A stretch of DNA of 56,196 bases. It comes from Chara braunii (Eukaryota; Streptophyta; Charophyceae; Charales; Characeae). A program made the translations under genes and the position numbers. The stretch is taken from NCBI GenBank assembly GCA_003427395.1, contig BFEA01000138.1, positions 530,268-586,463 of the forward strand, given 5' to 3'. The notes below the pieces were generated by a model. It did not search any database, was not told the DNA's origin, and saw nothing but the letters and a program-made list of their open reading frames with translations. Positions 1-12,762 of the stretch are shown one piece after another. Within the stretch, counting starts at the first letter, position 1. The number at the start of each line of letters is the position of its first letter.

Positions 1-1075
1 TAAATTTGAATTTTAAATTTGAATTTGGCCCGATCTGGGCCGTTGATCGGATCGATCCGACGGCCAAGGTCGGACCTTAAAGTTTTTAAATTTTTTAGGC
101 CCAGTCGACCTCGGATTATAGGGACCGAGGTCCATCAGGGCACCTTACCTCTACCACCACCCTGCCAGACCCCCATCAACCCCTTAGAGGCCTGACCCCT
201 ATTTTATGCAGGGGCCAAACCTCTGTCGGACAGTGGACCACCGGCCTGGTGGTCCGGTTGGACGAACCGGACGTCCTGGAGTCGCCCGGACGTTCGATCG
301 AATAACTTAGGTATTAAGACATAAATTTCCCTGTAAAAAAACATTAGAGTTGCATATCAAATAAGTCACAACACCGAGTTGAGTTTCTCAGTTTTATTTT
401 CGCAAGTTCGGTTTAATTTCCGCAAGTTCATTTCAGCATCTATGAACTCAGTCTATTTCCAGCAATCCCATCACTCAACATCAGTTTCAGAGAGTTCGGT
501 TCCGACTTGGTGAAATCAGTTTTCTCATCTCTTTAAGTTCAATTTAGTTTTGATTTTCGAATCCAAGTGCAACTTTCAAAATAAAGTGCAATTCAGTGAG
601 AAACCATACTTCAGTGCAATTTTTATTAAAAATCTCAGTATGGTTGAAATGAAGTTCCCTCGGCAAGACTCGGTAAATCTCAGTCACTTTTTTTTACCGC
701 ACATTTTCAGTGAATCTAGGATGTCGCTCTCATTGCCAAATTTGGTCAATCTCGTCTGCAACTTTTAGTTCACTACGGATCCAGAGAGCTCATACCAACT
801 TCAGTAAGTTCACTACAGATTCAGAGAACTCAAATCAATCTAGGTACGTTCAGTTCAACCTCGATGAACTCAGATCAACAAGTTCAGTTCATATCTGATT
901 TCATATTTCAGTGTGGCTTTCAGGGAAGGCATCAATTCAGTTCTCAGTTCAACCACAGCAAGTCCAATCCCATTGAGTGCAATTTTCAGTCTCAGTGAGT
1001 CTAGATTCGGTGGACTGAATCAATGGTATAAGTTTACTCTCAGCAGCGCCCATTGTCAGAGGACATAATGCTGGT
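1..1075. other. AT-rich non-coding DNA with degenerate short motifs
   Basis: No gene is recognised. From about 360 the sequence keeps returning to short motifs such as CAGTTCAGTTC, AAGTTCA and TCAGTGAG, separated by variable spacers. This looks like a very degenerate tandem array, not coding DNA. Open frames here are short and have no recognisable domain. Confidence 0.5.
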
Positions 1076-1079
1076 CTCA

Positions 1080-1450
1080 ACGGGCACTTTCTGATGACAG
1101 AAGCGGCAGTACTAGCCACAGCGAAAGGTCATGGTGGTAGCAGCGACGACGCTGGCCACAATAGACAGTTTCGGTGACAGCAGCGATAATGCTGACCACA
1201 GTGAGAGCTCCCGGTGGTAGCAGCGACGACGCTGGTCACAGTGGACAGTTCCGGTGACAGCAGCGATAATGCTGGCCACAACGGGAGGTCCCGGTGGTAG
1301 CAATGACGACGCTGGTCACAGCGGACAGTTCCAGTGACAACGGCGATAATGCTGGCCACATCAGGAGCTCCCAGTGGTAGCAGCAACGATGCCGGTCACA
1401 ACAGACAATCTTGGTGACAACAACAATAGTGCTGGTCATAGCGGGCTCTC
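1080..1450. repeat. Minisatellite, 80-bp period built from two 40-bp half units
   Basis: The motif GGTGGTAG recurs at 1133, 1213, 1293 and 1373, an exact 80-bp spacing. Between these, a related half unit (GGTGACAGCAGCGATAATGC) sits about 40 bp away, so the array is a 40-bp repeat with two alternating variants. The minus strand stays open for short stretches across it in several frames, but this follows from the repeat and I do not call a gene. Confidence 0.85.
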
Positions 1451-3413
1451 ATGGGGAAAGCAAGGACAACACAGTGAATGTCATCGATATTCAGTATGAC
1501 AAGTAAGTAGTTTCAAGATCATGAAGTATTTACGTACAATACACGTGAGGTGATACCTTTTTTAGCACGACAGATACATTGAGAAGAGCATACTCTGGAT
1601 TTGAGCACAGTCATCATACACATACCGCAACAGACCTTCTAAAGATGTACTTGGACGTGGTGTCAGATGCTCTGAGAGATCGAGATTGATGTCAAGAGTG
1701 AGAGGGAAGAGTGAGAGCATAGACACCGAGCATTGACCATGTCTTTGTCATTGTATTCTTGAGATGATATGAACTCTCACTTTTCCCTCATTCATCTTGT
1801 CCTTGCGTTGAGTCAGTCATTCTCGCTTCATTTGTATTGGCTCTGCTTGATGGTTGAGTTCTCAGATGATCCTGTCACAGTTCTCAAAATTAGCAAATTG
1901 GTAAGACCGATACATGCATGACACACCAGAAACTTACGATTATTGCTTGTATAATCTCTGCGGTTCTGAATCAAAATAAAAGATTCATAAGACCGGAGAC
2001 CGACAAAGACCGTAATTGAAGGGTCTCGCTCGAAGCCGGACGCACACAACAGGAAGGGATTTTGCTTTATTTAATTTATTTATTTATTGCAAAAAAACAA
2101 CAAAATCCTGCATGACAGCCTGTTGGTTTTCTGGTCGCTTGAAGAGGCTCGATTAGAAAAAATGCGACAACGTACCCCCTATGCTACAACGTACGGTAAA
2201 CGCCCTTGACTGGGCCACCTCTGCGGTTGCATCTCATTAGTTTCCGTACGTGGTTCGGTAGCTCGACGGGGATACAGCTACCGAAGGGATGTGATAACTC
2301 CCGCAGGTGGGGTAAGTTGTATCTCGCGTAGACCCTATCCTGTCGTAGAGGTTGGCAAGAGGTATGGTTGACGCACTCGGTCGGAGCAGTGACAAAAACT
2401 CCAGTGTACTGCGAGTAAAGGATGAAAAGTCCTGCCACAAATCCTGCGTGACACGGTCGGGAGGGTCCCCTGTGAGACCGATGCGTTCGACAATGAGATA
2501 ACGCACCCTGAAGCGTGTATGGTGAGGTTGTTTACTTTATCGACAAGGGTTTGCAAGGAACAAGTGCTAGAATCAGAGGGAGAAGCAGTGAATCTTGATC
2601 CTTGAGCGAGGCTCGGGGATTTATGATGTTATCCATTCTGAAAAGGATTGCACTGCTCCTCGACACAGTATACTTCTGTTAAAGCTGGGAAGTAAGGTGT
2701 GGTATTCTCACTATTATTATGTCAGAGAAAGTTTATTATTGACAACCTCATCTTGATCATGGCGTGTCCATCGTATGATATACTTGTTGATATAAGCCTA
2801 TCATTATGAGGTATATGAATATACATTTGGTGAATCGTTAAAATTGTGAATAATGTTTATTCATTCATCCCTTTTGGTTATTATTGATGTCGATTACTAA
2901 GGTAATATATCATTTTCCATGGGTTATTATTATTGTGAATTTTGATATCTGTAAACGTACTACTACCGTGATATATTACCATAATTATTTTTTCTAAGTT
3001 GGGTGGTCGTAAACACTGGAAATGATAAATTTTATTAATAAGGCTTCAACGTAGGGATTGTAAAAGGAGATTGTCAGCATAGTGACGAAAGGCGTATGCT
3101 GGATGTTTTTCTGTGATTGGCAGAACCCAGACAGAGTGAAAGTAACTCAGGATGCCTTATGCTAAGGAAAATCCCATTATGGTTTTGCAAGTTAAAATGA
3201 GAGATGAACTTGAGATATTCTTGTCAAGGCGAGTCAAGGAAGGAAAATATATCTCTTCTTGGTGTGACATATTGATAGACAAAGGTATCTTCGTCTGGAT
3301 CGAGTCCAGATTTGATGATGATCAAGATTGTGCGATCGTGAGGGTAACTCTATACACATCTTCCTCATTTTTTGTCAAGTAAGGGGTTGAGTTAGTACTT
3401 GGACATGAAAACC
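1451..3413. other. No recognisable gene
   Basis: This interval is mostly AT-rich. It includes a GC-richer stretch at 2160-2560 with overlapping minus-strand open frames but no recognised domain. A short plus-strand open frame of 76 codons at 3152-3382 ends just before the inverted-repeat element at 3414. It has even codon composition but no family I recognise, and it could equally be a fragment of a decayed transposon. Confidence 0.4.
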
Positions 3414-3859
3414 TACTTGCAAACTGTGTGTCCGATTTTGGATTCAACGCGGGTTCCGCGTTGAATTATTCAACGCGTGTTGAATCCGCGTTGAATCTCG
3501 GTTGAAATGCCCGTTGGACGGAAAAAAACGGGGTCCGCAATGATTTTTTTCTTTGGCTAAATATAATATAAAAAAAAAAAAGGGTTGTAGATCTTTTCGA
3601 TGACTACAACCCTATATTTTTATTTTTTGATGTTTGAGTATATTTAAAAAAAATCAAAAACATAAACACAATGAAAAAATAAAAAAATGAAATGAGTGTT
3701 TTGTTTTTGGTTTCACAAAGATTTTTTAAGGGCTAAAACAAAAAAAGAAAAACAATTAAAAAATATAGGGTTGTAGATATTTCAAAGATGTACAACAATT
3801 TTTTTTTTTTTTTTTTTTTTTACTTCGTATATTAAGAGAAAAATCAAAACCATAAAAAA

Positions 3860-3993
3860 AAGACACGCATACACACACAGACACACAAACATAGACAAAC
3901 ATACATAGTCAGACAGACACACAACACACACAAACACATAAACACACACACATACACATACAATACACACAACACACACAAACACACATAAAC

Positions 3994-4035
<42 letters not shown>

Positions 4036-4062
4036 CACACACACAAACACACATAAAAACAA
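3860..4062. repeat. CA microsatellite followed by G-rich tract
   Basis: Imperfect (CA)n runs to about 4060 and is followed by a GGGGATGAGGGATGGGGG-type purine tract to about 4150. Open frames on the minus strand here consist only of the repeat-derived Cys-Val alternation and are not genes. Confidence 0.95.
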
Positions 4063-4551
4063 ACAACTGGGGGCAGTGGGGGTTGGGGGATGAGGGATGG
4101 GGGATGGGGGATGAGGGGGTAGATTTTGGGGGGTGGGGGGTGGGGGACATGGGGGCAAATTTATCAGGGTTTGGCTGCAGTACTCACGAAATGTGCATGA
4201 CGGGGTCTACGCATGCATGACTTAGCTCTAGGGTAAGGTAGGGATATAAGTCGCTCCGGCTAGTCAGAGTTCCGCCCAGCGTTGGGTAAGCTAGGGGAAG
4301 GACGGTAGTATATGTCCGTGGATGTTGGCCTGCCTTGCTTAGGTAATCCTGCTAGGTAGACTCTCTGAATTGGGCTTGTAGAAGATTGCATGAGCCTGGC
4401 GTCCGAAGTTCCCATACGACAAGGTTCGTCCGCTTCCGCTTCCATTAGGGTTGGCAGGTTGGCCCAGCCTCGGTGCTTATCACTGCTATCTGGTCCAAGT
4501 TGCCCTCAATACTGATAGGGTGATGGTCCTTGGCCTCTACAACACCCTGGG

Positions 4552-4584
<33 letters not shown>

Positions 4585-4589
<5 letters not shown>

Positions 4590-4775
4590 TTCTGCCAGAA
4601 TGTGAAATAATACACCGCCATATGTTTCGTCTTTTGTGCATGTGGTGAGTAGAAACCCTTAGGGCCACCGCAAATGTGCAGAATGAGAATGAATCTTCTG
4701 CTAAAACGTGGAATAATACGCCGTCATATGTTTTGTCTTTTGTGCATGTGGTGAGTAGAGGACCTTAGGGCCACT
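4585..4775. mobile_element. Two adjacent copies of a short MITE-like unit
   Basis: A unit of about 110 bp runs from AGGGCCACCGCAAATGTGCA to TGCATGTGGTGAGTAGAGGA and ends in AGGGCC. A partial copy lies immediately before it. The internal motifs GAATGAATCTTC and GTCTTTTGTGCATGTG are shared with copies near 18.6 kb and 47.2 kb, and more distantly at 51.5 kb. The ends are GGGCC-type inverted repeats and there is no coding capacity. A run of about 29 A residues (4556-4584) sits directly upstream. Confidence 0.6.
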
Positions 4776-6099
4776 GCACGTATTCCTAAGAAAAGAAAAA
4801 CAAGATAAAACAAAAGAAAAATGAGAAAACAAAAGAAAAATAAGAAAAAAAAAGAAAAACGAAAAACAAAAAAAAGCCGAGAAAACAGACTGTGATGCAC
4901 AGAGTGCCACCGACCTGAATTCGAATCCAGACTATATATTCTTGGCCCACACAGGCAGTCTACAAGTCTAATGTCCATCTTTCCTCCACAAAGGGTCCTT
5001 GCTAATCCGTAGGGGCCCTTCAGAAATGAGACAAGACGAATAGATTGAAACATTTGTAAAAAAAAAAAAAAAAAAAAGGACATGCACCCACATGCACACA
5101 TATGTGCTTGCAGCGTTGGGGTATGGGGTGACCCGAACTTTTTTCCCTGTTGCAGTTTGATTTTCGGGACGGAGGGGCATGTTTGGCCACCCACCTTGTT
5201 AATAGGGGTCATTTTTTTTTTTCTTCTGTTTTTAGTGCTTGGATGTAGGGCCACGTGTCTGAGGCCCAACGCGCCCATCCCGTTTTTTCAGATTCAACGG
5301 AAGACCCCCGTTTTTCTGTTAAACGGGATTCAACGGGGCCCTCAGCCGATTCAACGGGGTTCAACATAATTTAACGGCCCCGGCTGCCCGTTGATCGGAC
5401 ACATAGCTTGCAAGTTGCAAAACCTTTAAGGATAGCCGAGGGAATTGCGGCAAAATGGACAAGAAAAAGGGTCCATGGAGTAGAAGAGAAGGTGGTGACC
5501 CATATAGAAGTCAAGCATGCCAAAACATTTGTGCTTCCTTCAATTTAGTTACAAGTCGTCCTGCCCGGGTTTCTCGTAGAGAAGTGTTTTGGGGGACAGG
5601 TGAGGATATAGGCAACTGCAGACGTCGCTTTGAGGGCGTGAGAATGGGGATATGAGCGTTATACTTGCCAAATGATATATGACAAATACCTAAACCTAAG
5701 GTTTTTACTCCCTAGTCAAGGGCTCAGGAGCATGGTCAATATAGTTAACACATATGCTAGTTCTCACGACCCGGATGAAGGAGTTGAAGATATGGACGAA
5801 GTTCGAGCAACAACATGCCGATAGAGGGTGCCATCATATTCTTCCAAGTACGTCTCTCATAGACTTGTCTATGACCATCTTACGATCTAGTGTAGGTGAG
5901 AAGGACGAATGACAGTTGTAAAAACTACTATTGTCTGTCTGTAGCTTCTTCTGAAAACTCTGCCTATATGGGATGTATATTGCTTATAGTACCATCAAAG
6001 TAGAGCAAGGGTAACTACAGTTTAAAGTCTTGTTGTGTGAACGATAAAAGAAGTGTGTTTTGAGTGTTAGCAATATTATTTTGCCCTTCTCTGTTTTGA

Positions 6100-6760
6100 G
6101 TTTTTCTTGGGCTACAACCTGTTGATCCATTGCTTGTCATGCGTGTTAGGCCGGCACCAACATCATGGTCAGATAAAGTGGTTTCGCTAAAATCCTGCTT
6201 TGGTCTAGCTTCCTACGCGACTATCATGTGAGACGAGAAAACAATGTGGAGCATGCTGCCATTTTTCGTCAATTAAGCGAGGAGGTATATACCCTTATGT
6301 TGAGGTCGCGAACTTGGGGTGGGCTGAAGATTTTTTCGAGGTTAAGGTTTGCAAAAGATAGAATAGAGGGCTAACGTGGTGGAAGCTATGTGCGACTAGT
6401 TGGGGTTGCGTCAACACAAGGGGAGTTAAGTGGTATACAAAGACAAGTGGGGACATTGAAAGAGAGATTGACGCGACTAGAAGAGTCCAGAAAGGGCAAA
6501 TGGAAGGTTTTGAAAGGTACCTCAAGCGCGCCGACTAGTCAGGGGAAAAAATGATCGAGAGTCACTCTTCCTCATGAGAACCCCGAGAAGGTATCGCCAA
6601 CTGCAAGTCGGACCAGGCGAAAAAATAGGAGATGGCAATAACTAAGGGCAAAGATAGTGTGTGATTGTTGTGGAAAAGTTAGTCATACCCCTCGGAGATG
6701 CAAAATGGAAAGGGATAGGGTTAAAAAGAGTACAGCAGTGTGAGAATGCGATTGACCCTA
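6100..6760 (+). mobile_element. Retrotransposon gag remnant with one CCHC zinc knuckle
   Basis: In the frame running through 6657-6740 there is a CCHC zinc knuckle: Cys, two residues, Cys, four residues, His, four residues, Cys (CDCCGKVSHTPRRC, 6660-6701). It is followed by a basic stretch and a stop. Zinc knuckles of this spacing are typical of the nucleocapsid part of LTR-retrotransposon Gag proteins. The upstream region (6180-6640) has gag-like polar and charged composition but is broken by stops and frameshifts. No protease or polymerase follows in frame, so this is a decayed fragment. A cellular zinc-knuckle protein is possible but less likely in this context. Confidence 0.45.
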
Positions 6761-8164
6761 ACCCCTAGGTTAGGAAGCTTCAACATGAGGGGGTGTTTTG
6801 GGTCATTTTGAGGATATGTTTGAAAAGTTCAACTATAGATATGTGAGGACACAAAGGCTGAGATAATACGAAGATCGCTTGTGTGACCCCAATTTCATAA
6901 TAGTTGGGAAGGTCTTAGCTATATGTAACGTAAATTTGAGTGCGTATATGAGGAATCTTTAGAGTTCCAAGATTTTACTTGGGATTTCGCTTTTCAAGAC
7001 TCTTCTGTCTACCCAAGGGTAGAATGGCTAGAGTGTGCCTCCAGGGTTAGTGTGGTAAACTCTCTTTTCGTGAACAATGTTAAAATATAAGAGGGAATAT
7101 GCGTCTCGTTCTGACTCAAGGTCGTCTTAAACTTTCGATTTATTGAGGCATGTTGTGCTTTGTGTTACTTTCTGGGTATTTAGATACGTCTTGGGTTTAT
7201 TTGAATATTGATGAATTGAGGTGTGCGGTTCCACCGTGGTTGAGACTATTTCAACTTAGCTCTAGCCAGGGAGGCCATGACATTTGTGTGATATCTTGTA
7301 TAGTGGATACGTGGTGCTATGCTGAGTGACTGTTTAACTCAAAGTGTATATATGTAACTCCACACTACGATTGTTCATTATTTGGAGGGATACCCCACCT
7401 TTGAATGTATATTGAGTTTGAGATTCCTGAGATTATCCTTTGTATATGACGATCACAATCACTTTCATATGTGTGGATTTATCTTGATGTGGTGGTTTTG
7501 TGTGAATGATGTACATAATGCATCTCGCGGAAACATGTCTAATTTTCTACTATTCGGTACACTCGTGCAGTCTGCCTACGGGCAGACGATGAAGCTGAGT
7601 ATAAGGAGGTGGAGTGCAATATGTTTTGTGAAAAAGTGTGGCAATCCTAAGGGAATTTATTTATAAGTTTCTTAAAACTCAAATGTTTGTCTATGTCGAA
7701 TGTCTATTGTTGAGTGGTGACGAGGACCCATAAGTTGGTTCCTCAGTGCTGAGTGGTTTTATGGTTGATACCCTTTCAAATGGGAAAACAATTATTTGTT
7801 CATTTGGACTCATCTTCAAGTGAAAAATGTTTGAAAAGACCATATAGAGATTCATCCTTGAGAGGGACGATGACTGAATGACCTAATGACCTAATGGTTG
7901 AGGCCCCTTCAAGTGGAAGGTGACTAAAACTTAAATATTAAAGGATATAAAAAACAGTTTTGAATGATAAAGTCTGACCAGAATGACCAAGAAATTGGTT
8001 TATTGGACAATTGGTCGAATTTTGAGATGTCGCAGAAATGGTTCCTTTGGAGAGATGTCTCTAAATGTGTGGTCTACTTGCTACGATAAAGTTGAGAGGC
8101 CACGACCCAATGAATCTGGCAGTGAACTTTTGTGGAAAGGATATCGTGCTCTCTATATTGTCCC
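6761..8164. other. No recognisable gene
   Basis: This is AT-rich sequence, probably further decayed retroelement downstream of the gag-like remnant. Open frames such as 7382-7666 (+) have no domain that I recognise. Confidence 0.35.
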
Positions 8165-10170
8165 ATAGGGCCACCACAAAGAGATAAGGGGCCAAGGGAT
8201 CACCCTGCCTGACCGAACGTTGCAAGGGAAATTATGGGGCCAAATGCCCATTGATTTGCACTTTGGTGGTGGCGTTGGCATGAAGGATGCACACCCATTG
8301 TCTAAAGTCCTCCCCAAAGTTCATTTTAGCTACACATATATCCAAACAACGTCAGTCCACATGGTCGAACCTTTTTGAAATTTATAAGGATGAAGGCGTC
8401 ATTACACTTGGATTGATGGGAGAGGCGCAACAATTCATTCACCAATAGAATGCTACCGTGGATGCGACGACCCTTGAGAAAGTCGGTTTGCGAAGGATCT
8501 ATTATTTGCTCCAAGGCCGAAGCCATCCTGTTGGCAAGCACTTTGGATAACATTTTATAAACAACGGTTAGCAGCGTAAGATGTCTGTAGTTTCGTATAT
8601 TCTTTTTGTCCCTTTTTTTTTTTTATATAGCAATGTAAGCACCCCTTGCCCTGCCATTTCCCCCATCACTCCCTCTTCCCACACCTTCCCATAAAAGCTC
8701 ATGAAGTCGTCTGCCAGCCAGTCCCAACATGATGCCCATAATTATTTCGGGAAGCCATTCACACGAGAGACCCGTAATTCATTTTGTCCCCTTTTCTTCA
8801 TCTATCTGGAGTAAGGCGGTCAATATCTCGTTTTTGGTTATTGGTCTTTCCAACGCCTCTCTCAATTGGGGGCTCAGAGTATTGATGAGTGGGGTGAGGA
8901 AAGTGTCAATTTCTAAGTCCTTTTGTTCTATTGGTGTGCCATTAGTGTGGGATGTGAAAAAATCCTTGTAAAAGTCCCTAGCCATCCTCATACATTGCAG
9001 GGTGGAGGTGGCTTGGGGCCGATCCGAGTCAACGAGGTCCAAGAAGGTCTCAATTGATTGCCTTCTTGTTCTGGCCTTGGCCATGGCAAAAAAAATAGAA
9101 TCCATGGCCCCTTCCGTGTTGTGCTTAGATACCTTGCCTCTGATCCTTATGCCTTGCCATCTGTAGGTTGCAAATTCTAAGAGCTTGCTATTAAGATTTT
9201 GTAATTCCGGGCCAGGGGGCTACTGCTCTCGAATTCGGTATAAAATTTCCATTTCTTCCCAAAATCTATGGTTGACCATTTTTTTTTGCGTAACCTTTCC
9301 ATTTGCCACCCGTAAAATAAAGACCATTGTTGAACCATGTGATCTCATAATCAATTACTTCAATTTAATTGTTTTTTTTTACGCCAATATTGTCACATAT
9401 CCCGTATTAAGCTAAAGAAGTCTTGTTGGTGAAGCAATGTCGTGTTAAGTTCATAAAAACTAACCCATTTTTTGAAGGTGAGTGTTATTGAAAAGTACCG
9501 AATACGCGAAGGGTGGAACACAACTGTTCAATAATTTGCTTCATCTGCTGCTATATACGCTGGGGGAAGGGAAGAAATTCTCCACCCGTCTAGCCAGCGG
9601 TCCGGAGCCGCATTGAAGTCACCTGCAATGATCACCAGGAGGCCTGCTGGGATGTGCTGGCAAATCCCCTCAGAAAAAGTCCGCCTCTCCCCTTCCGTGT
9701 TTGGAGCATATACGCAGATGATTCAGAGCAGTTCCACCTCCAACATTACTTGTACCGAGACCCGCCTCCCTTCCTCCTTACACCGGTGTTGCTCAGGAGG
9801 ATGGTCGAAGCCAACTCGCGACCCCGGCACTACCTGGCCTCAGGGCATGGCCCCTGAAGGCCTAGCATTGCCATATCAGGTGGTGGGCACGATGATGGTC
9901 CGGGTTGCCAAGAAGGTGGGTCTCTTGAATGCAGACCACATCCAGCCACGTTTTCCTAGCCACACCTTGTTCCCATATCACCTGCCATTTGTCCGGTGTG
10001 GCCGTTGCGAGACCATTAACATTGAGTGTGCACAGGTCGAGGTCAGCCTCCCATAGGCCTTTTCTCCAGCCCAGGTCTTTTACCGTAGATCAGCCGTACA
10101 GGATCCATCAGCAGAATTGCAGGTCCCCCAATGTCACCCTGTTCCTTATAGTCTCTGCCATGTCAGGAGT
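8165..10170 (-). mobile_element. LINE (non-LTR retrotransposon): endonuclease, linker and reverse transcriptase, decayed
   Basis: Reading the minus strand from high to low coordinates, an APE-type endonuclease comes first. It has LCTLNVNGLATATP near 10.03 kb, then VVCIQETHLLGNP near 9.93 kb, then the catalytic motif IIAGDFNAAPDRW near 9.60-9.63 kb. The spacer contains MDSIFFAMAKARTRRQS and ITKNEILTALLQIDEEKGT (9.10-8.78 kb), typical of the region between endonuclease and polymerase. Reverse transcriptase motifs follow: QTDFLKGRRIHGSILLVNEL (about 8.49-8.42 kb), a FKK remnant, and VRQGDPLAPYLFVVALW (about 8.22-8.17 kb). The catalytic FADD-type box expected next was not found, and homology stops near 8165. 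Stops and frameshifts separate the blocks, so the copy is dead. Family placement within plant L1-like LINEs is an inference. Confidence 0.85.
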
Positions 10171-11100
10171 CTGCAGGGGATGTGAGTTGCGGGCTCTTAA
10201 GAATTCGACACAGGCTCTTAAGAATTCGACACAGACAGGCTTGGACTTCCTCCTCCGTCGACTGCTGATTTCCTCTGTCCCGTCTTGTGTCATGGTGCTC
10301 TCTTTCGTGTGGTGTTCATTATTACAATGCTAAGCTAACGAAGTTGATTATTACCACTACCTCCCGCAGGGGATCTATTAACAACTGCACTTTCCACTGG
10401 GCCCTTGTTGTGCTGGTACAGAACAGCTTCCCTTACGCTACTGGTATAAATGATTTTTGGATGTGGATGCTGATTTCCTTCATTAGCAACGTATCTTTCA
10501 TGTGAGCAGGCAGGCTGGCAATAAGGGGGTACCCCCCCATACTTTTTCCTGGGCCGGATCGAATCTGTAAGAACAACAAACCGTGGTGATGCTCATATCG
10601 CCCCTCTAGCACACTGACACAGGGTTTCCAAAACCGAAAACGACAACAGCAACAACAGACCATGACCTGTCCAGCCAGGAACTTGCGCGCTTTATGGGGT
10701 CATAACAACTTTGAAGTCGCATTCAGTTTGGTGCAAATATTTATCCATGGGACAAAACACCTTTGGTTGTTACCTTTGGTTGTTTTTCAATTTCGTCTCC
10801 TGATACTGCGGAACCTGTCCTACCTGTCCTGTGCCCCCGGATGTTTTCCACAGAAATGAGAATTAAAAACCACCATGGTAAAGTAGCAGGCATTTGAGGA
10901 CCTGTTGGTACCTAGGGGAAAACGCCCTTCCCAAAAAAATCGGAGGCCCTAGGAGGGTCGGCAGGAAAGGGAAAAAGAGGAAACGATTGGGACCCTACTG
11001 GCCCGCGACGAGGGCGAAGAAAAAAACAAACACAAATCCCACTGAATCCAGAGATGTAGGGACGGCCCTCAGCTAGGTGCAAGTGACACCACTGGTTTGA
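10171..11100. other. Non-coding; small tandem duplication
   Basis: A 21-bp unit (GGCTCTTAAGAATTCGACACA) is duplicated at about 10193-10235, directly upstream of the LINE endonuclease. No gene is seen in the rest. Confidence 0.5.
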
Positions 11101-11102
11101 GG

Positions 11103-11606
11103 AATGTATCTGGCCACTATATGTGGAACGTGCCCTGCCAGAGCGTCAGGGACGATTCCACGCCCTGTCTCACTCAACCTCATACTCACATAGGTACTTT
11201 AGCATCCTGTATTGGACCGCAATCACAGAATAAGGGATGCTTTCTTTTTATCTTGTTCTTCATTAGTTGATCATCGGACAGACTGTGCCCTCACTAAGGG
11301 CACAGTCAGTCTCACCAGGGACTCGTACAATGTATCTGGTCAGTGTGTGTGGAATCAGTGGATTGTAATTGCTGTTGTTTTTTTTTTCCACGTGGTTTTG
11401 ATGCCCTGCCAGCAAGGCAGGGCACAGTCCCGCAATCCACGCAAGGCAACTACCTGCCTCACTCATCTCATACTCACGCCAGTCCCAGTACTATAACATC
11501 CTGTATCGGACCACGATCACAGCATAAGGGATATTCAATATTTCTTTCGGTTCTTAGGCCCTAACGGAGGGCACAGTCTCACTACGACCTCGTAGAATGT
11601 ATATGA
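11103..11606. repeat. Diverged tandem repeat of about 226-265 bp
   Basis: AATGTATCTGGCC/TC recurs at about 11103 and 11329, and AATGTATATG at about 11594. Between them, shared blocks keep the same order: TGCCCTGCCAG, CTCACTCAWCTCATACTCAC, CATCCTGTATYGGACC, AGGGCACAGTC. The units have diverged and differ by indels. Confidence 0.75.
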
Positions 11607-11671
11607 TGGCTATCAAGGCATTAGGCGAGTTTATGCTTTCTTCTTTTCTTTTGTCTTCGTCTTCTTTTTTT

Positions 11672-11745
11672 TTGTTCTTTTTCGAATGTAACTGCGGTGA
11701 ATACCAGATTGTTCTTTTTCGAATGTAACTGCGGTGAATACCAGA
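11672..11745. repeat. 37-bp tandem duplication
   Basis: Two copies of a unit beginning TTGTTCTTTTTCGAATGTAA and ending GGTGAATACCAG lie head to tail with a 37-bp period and almost no divergence, suggesting a recent event. Confidence 0.9.
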
Positions 11746-12640
11746 AAGAAAATACAATGGGACCCAGGCTCAACAGAACTTAGTGGCCAGTGAAATTCAG
11801 GGTCGGCAAAAACAGCATGGGTACCACCCATACGTCCGGACCAGATCCAGACAGTCCGGTGTCCGGTGTATGGGTTCAGTGTCCGGTTGAACCCCGATTT
11901 CAAAAAATTCAAAAAACGTTTTTGGGATTCCCAGGCCATTTACCTGGTTGGTGTAGTACAGTGTGTGCCAGTCATCCAAAGTACCAATAGGAGAAACGTA
12001 AGCAGCATGCACGGCAATGCCAAAAAGTCAACGAAGAAGCGAAGAAGCTTGGGATCCCCGCAATTATAGCAGTTACATAAGCTGCCCGTTGATAAGTTAG
12101 CCGTGGCGAGACTGTAGTCAACCTGGGCCTGGGGTACCGCAGAAAAATAATGCTGATGTTGTTTTGAGAACCGGTACCCCAACTGGACAGGCCCTGAAAA
12201 CAGGCTATATATCTGTACTCGTATCTGCTTGCCAGTTTCGTCGGTTTTCCTCTCTGCGATTTTCTCATAGTTTTATTAGATTTTGGCCAAAATGACTTTG
12301 GGGATGTGCACATAGTAGTTCAAGAGCCTGTAGGGTAGGACTTTTTTTTGTTTGTTGAAATGACTGGGTACTTTTAAATACTCTCCCGCTGCTCTAAATC
12401 AGCCTTGGTTTATTATGGACACATTATGCTTGCTGGGGATAAGCAACCGGCGGACTGGTGGCCCCCACAATACAAAGGGGGTTAAGCTTGTGTCAAAACA
12501 CACTGACATCCCCCGGAATAGTAATGCTTTTTTTTTTTTTTTTGCGTGTGTGTGTGTGTCTGTGTTTTTTTTATTTTTTTTTTATTTTTTGTGTGTGTAT
12601 GTTATAAAAAAAAGAAAGTAACTAGGGATAAAACATCCGA
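11746..12640. other. No recognisable gene
   Basis: A GTCCGG-rich segment (11830-11900) resembles segments near 18.06-18.28, 27.46-27.57 and 29.20-29.34 kb, probably fragments of one dispersed repeat. Short T-rich and TG runs lie at 12530-12600. No coding evidence. Confidence 0.4.
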
Positions 12641-12693
12641 AGTGAAAGGCCTCTATCCCATTCAAACCAAACAGCCCTTCCACAAACTCTTTC

Positions 12694-12762
12694 TTCCTCC
12701 CTCCCTCCCTCCCTCCCTCCCTCCCTCCTTTCCCCCCTCCCTTTCCCCCCTCCCTCCATCAC
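12694..12762. repeat. Polypyrimidine (CCCT)n tract
   Basis: About eight CTCC/CCCT repeats are followed by C-rich blocks. The complement has many runs of three or more G, so it could form a G-quadruplex or triplex. Confidence 0.9.

Larger units (their letters stand above)
3414..5417. mobile_element. Non-autonomous DNA transposon-like element with terminal inverted repeats (about 2 kb)
   Basis: The two ends are inverted copies. The left end reads ACTTGCAAACTGTGTGTCCG and the reverse complement of the right end reads ACTTGCAAGCTATGTGTCCG, about 22 bp with three mismatches. Just inside both ends are GC-rich TTCAACG/CGTTGAA motifs: palindromic at 3440-3510 on the left, and repeated at 5290-5370 on the right. 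The inner 10 bp (TGTGTCCGAT) match exactly, with CTTGCAA on both flanks. An alternative reading is therefore a shorter inverted repeat bounded by an imperfect 8-bp target duplication, which would suggest a hAT-type element. No transposase is seen. The body holds poly(A/T), a CA microsatellite and smaller MITE-like units, so it has served as an insertion target. Confidence 0.6.

Noticed and set aside
2184-2556. Overlapping minus-strand frames at 2.2-2.55 kb as a gene
   Set aside because: Three overlapping short frames, no shared domain and no splice pattern; probably chance in GC-richer DNA.
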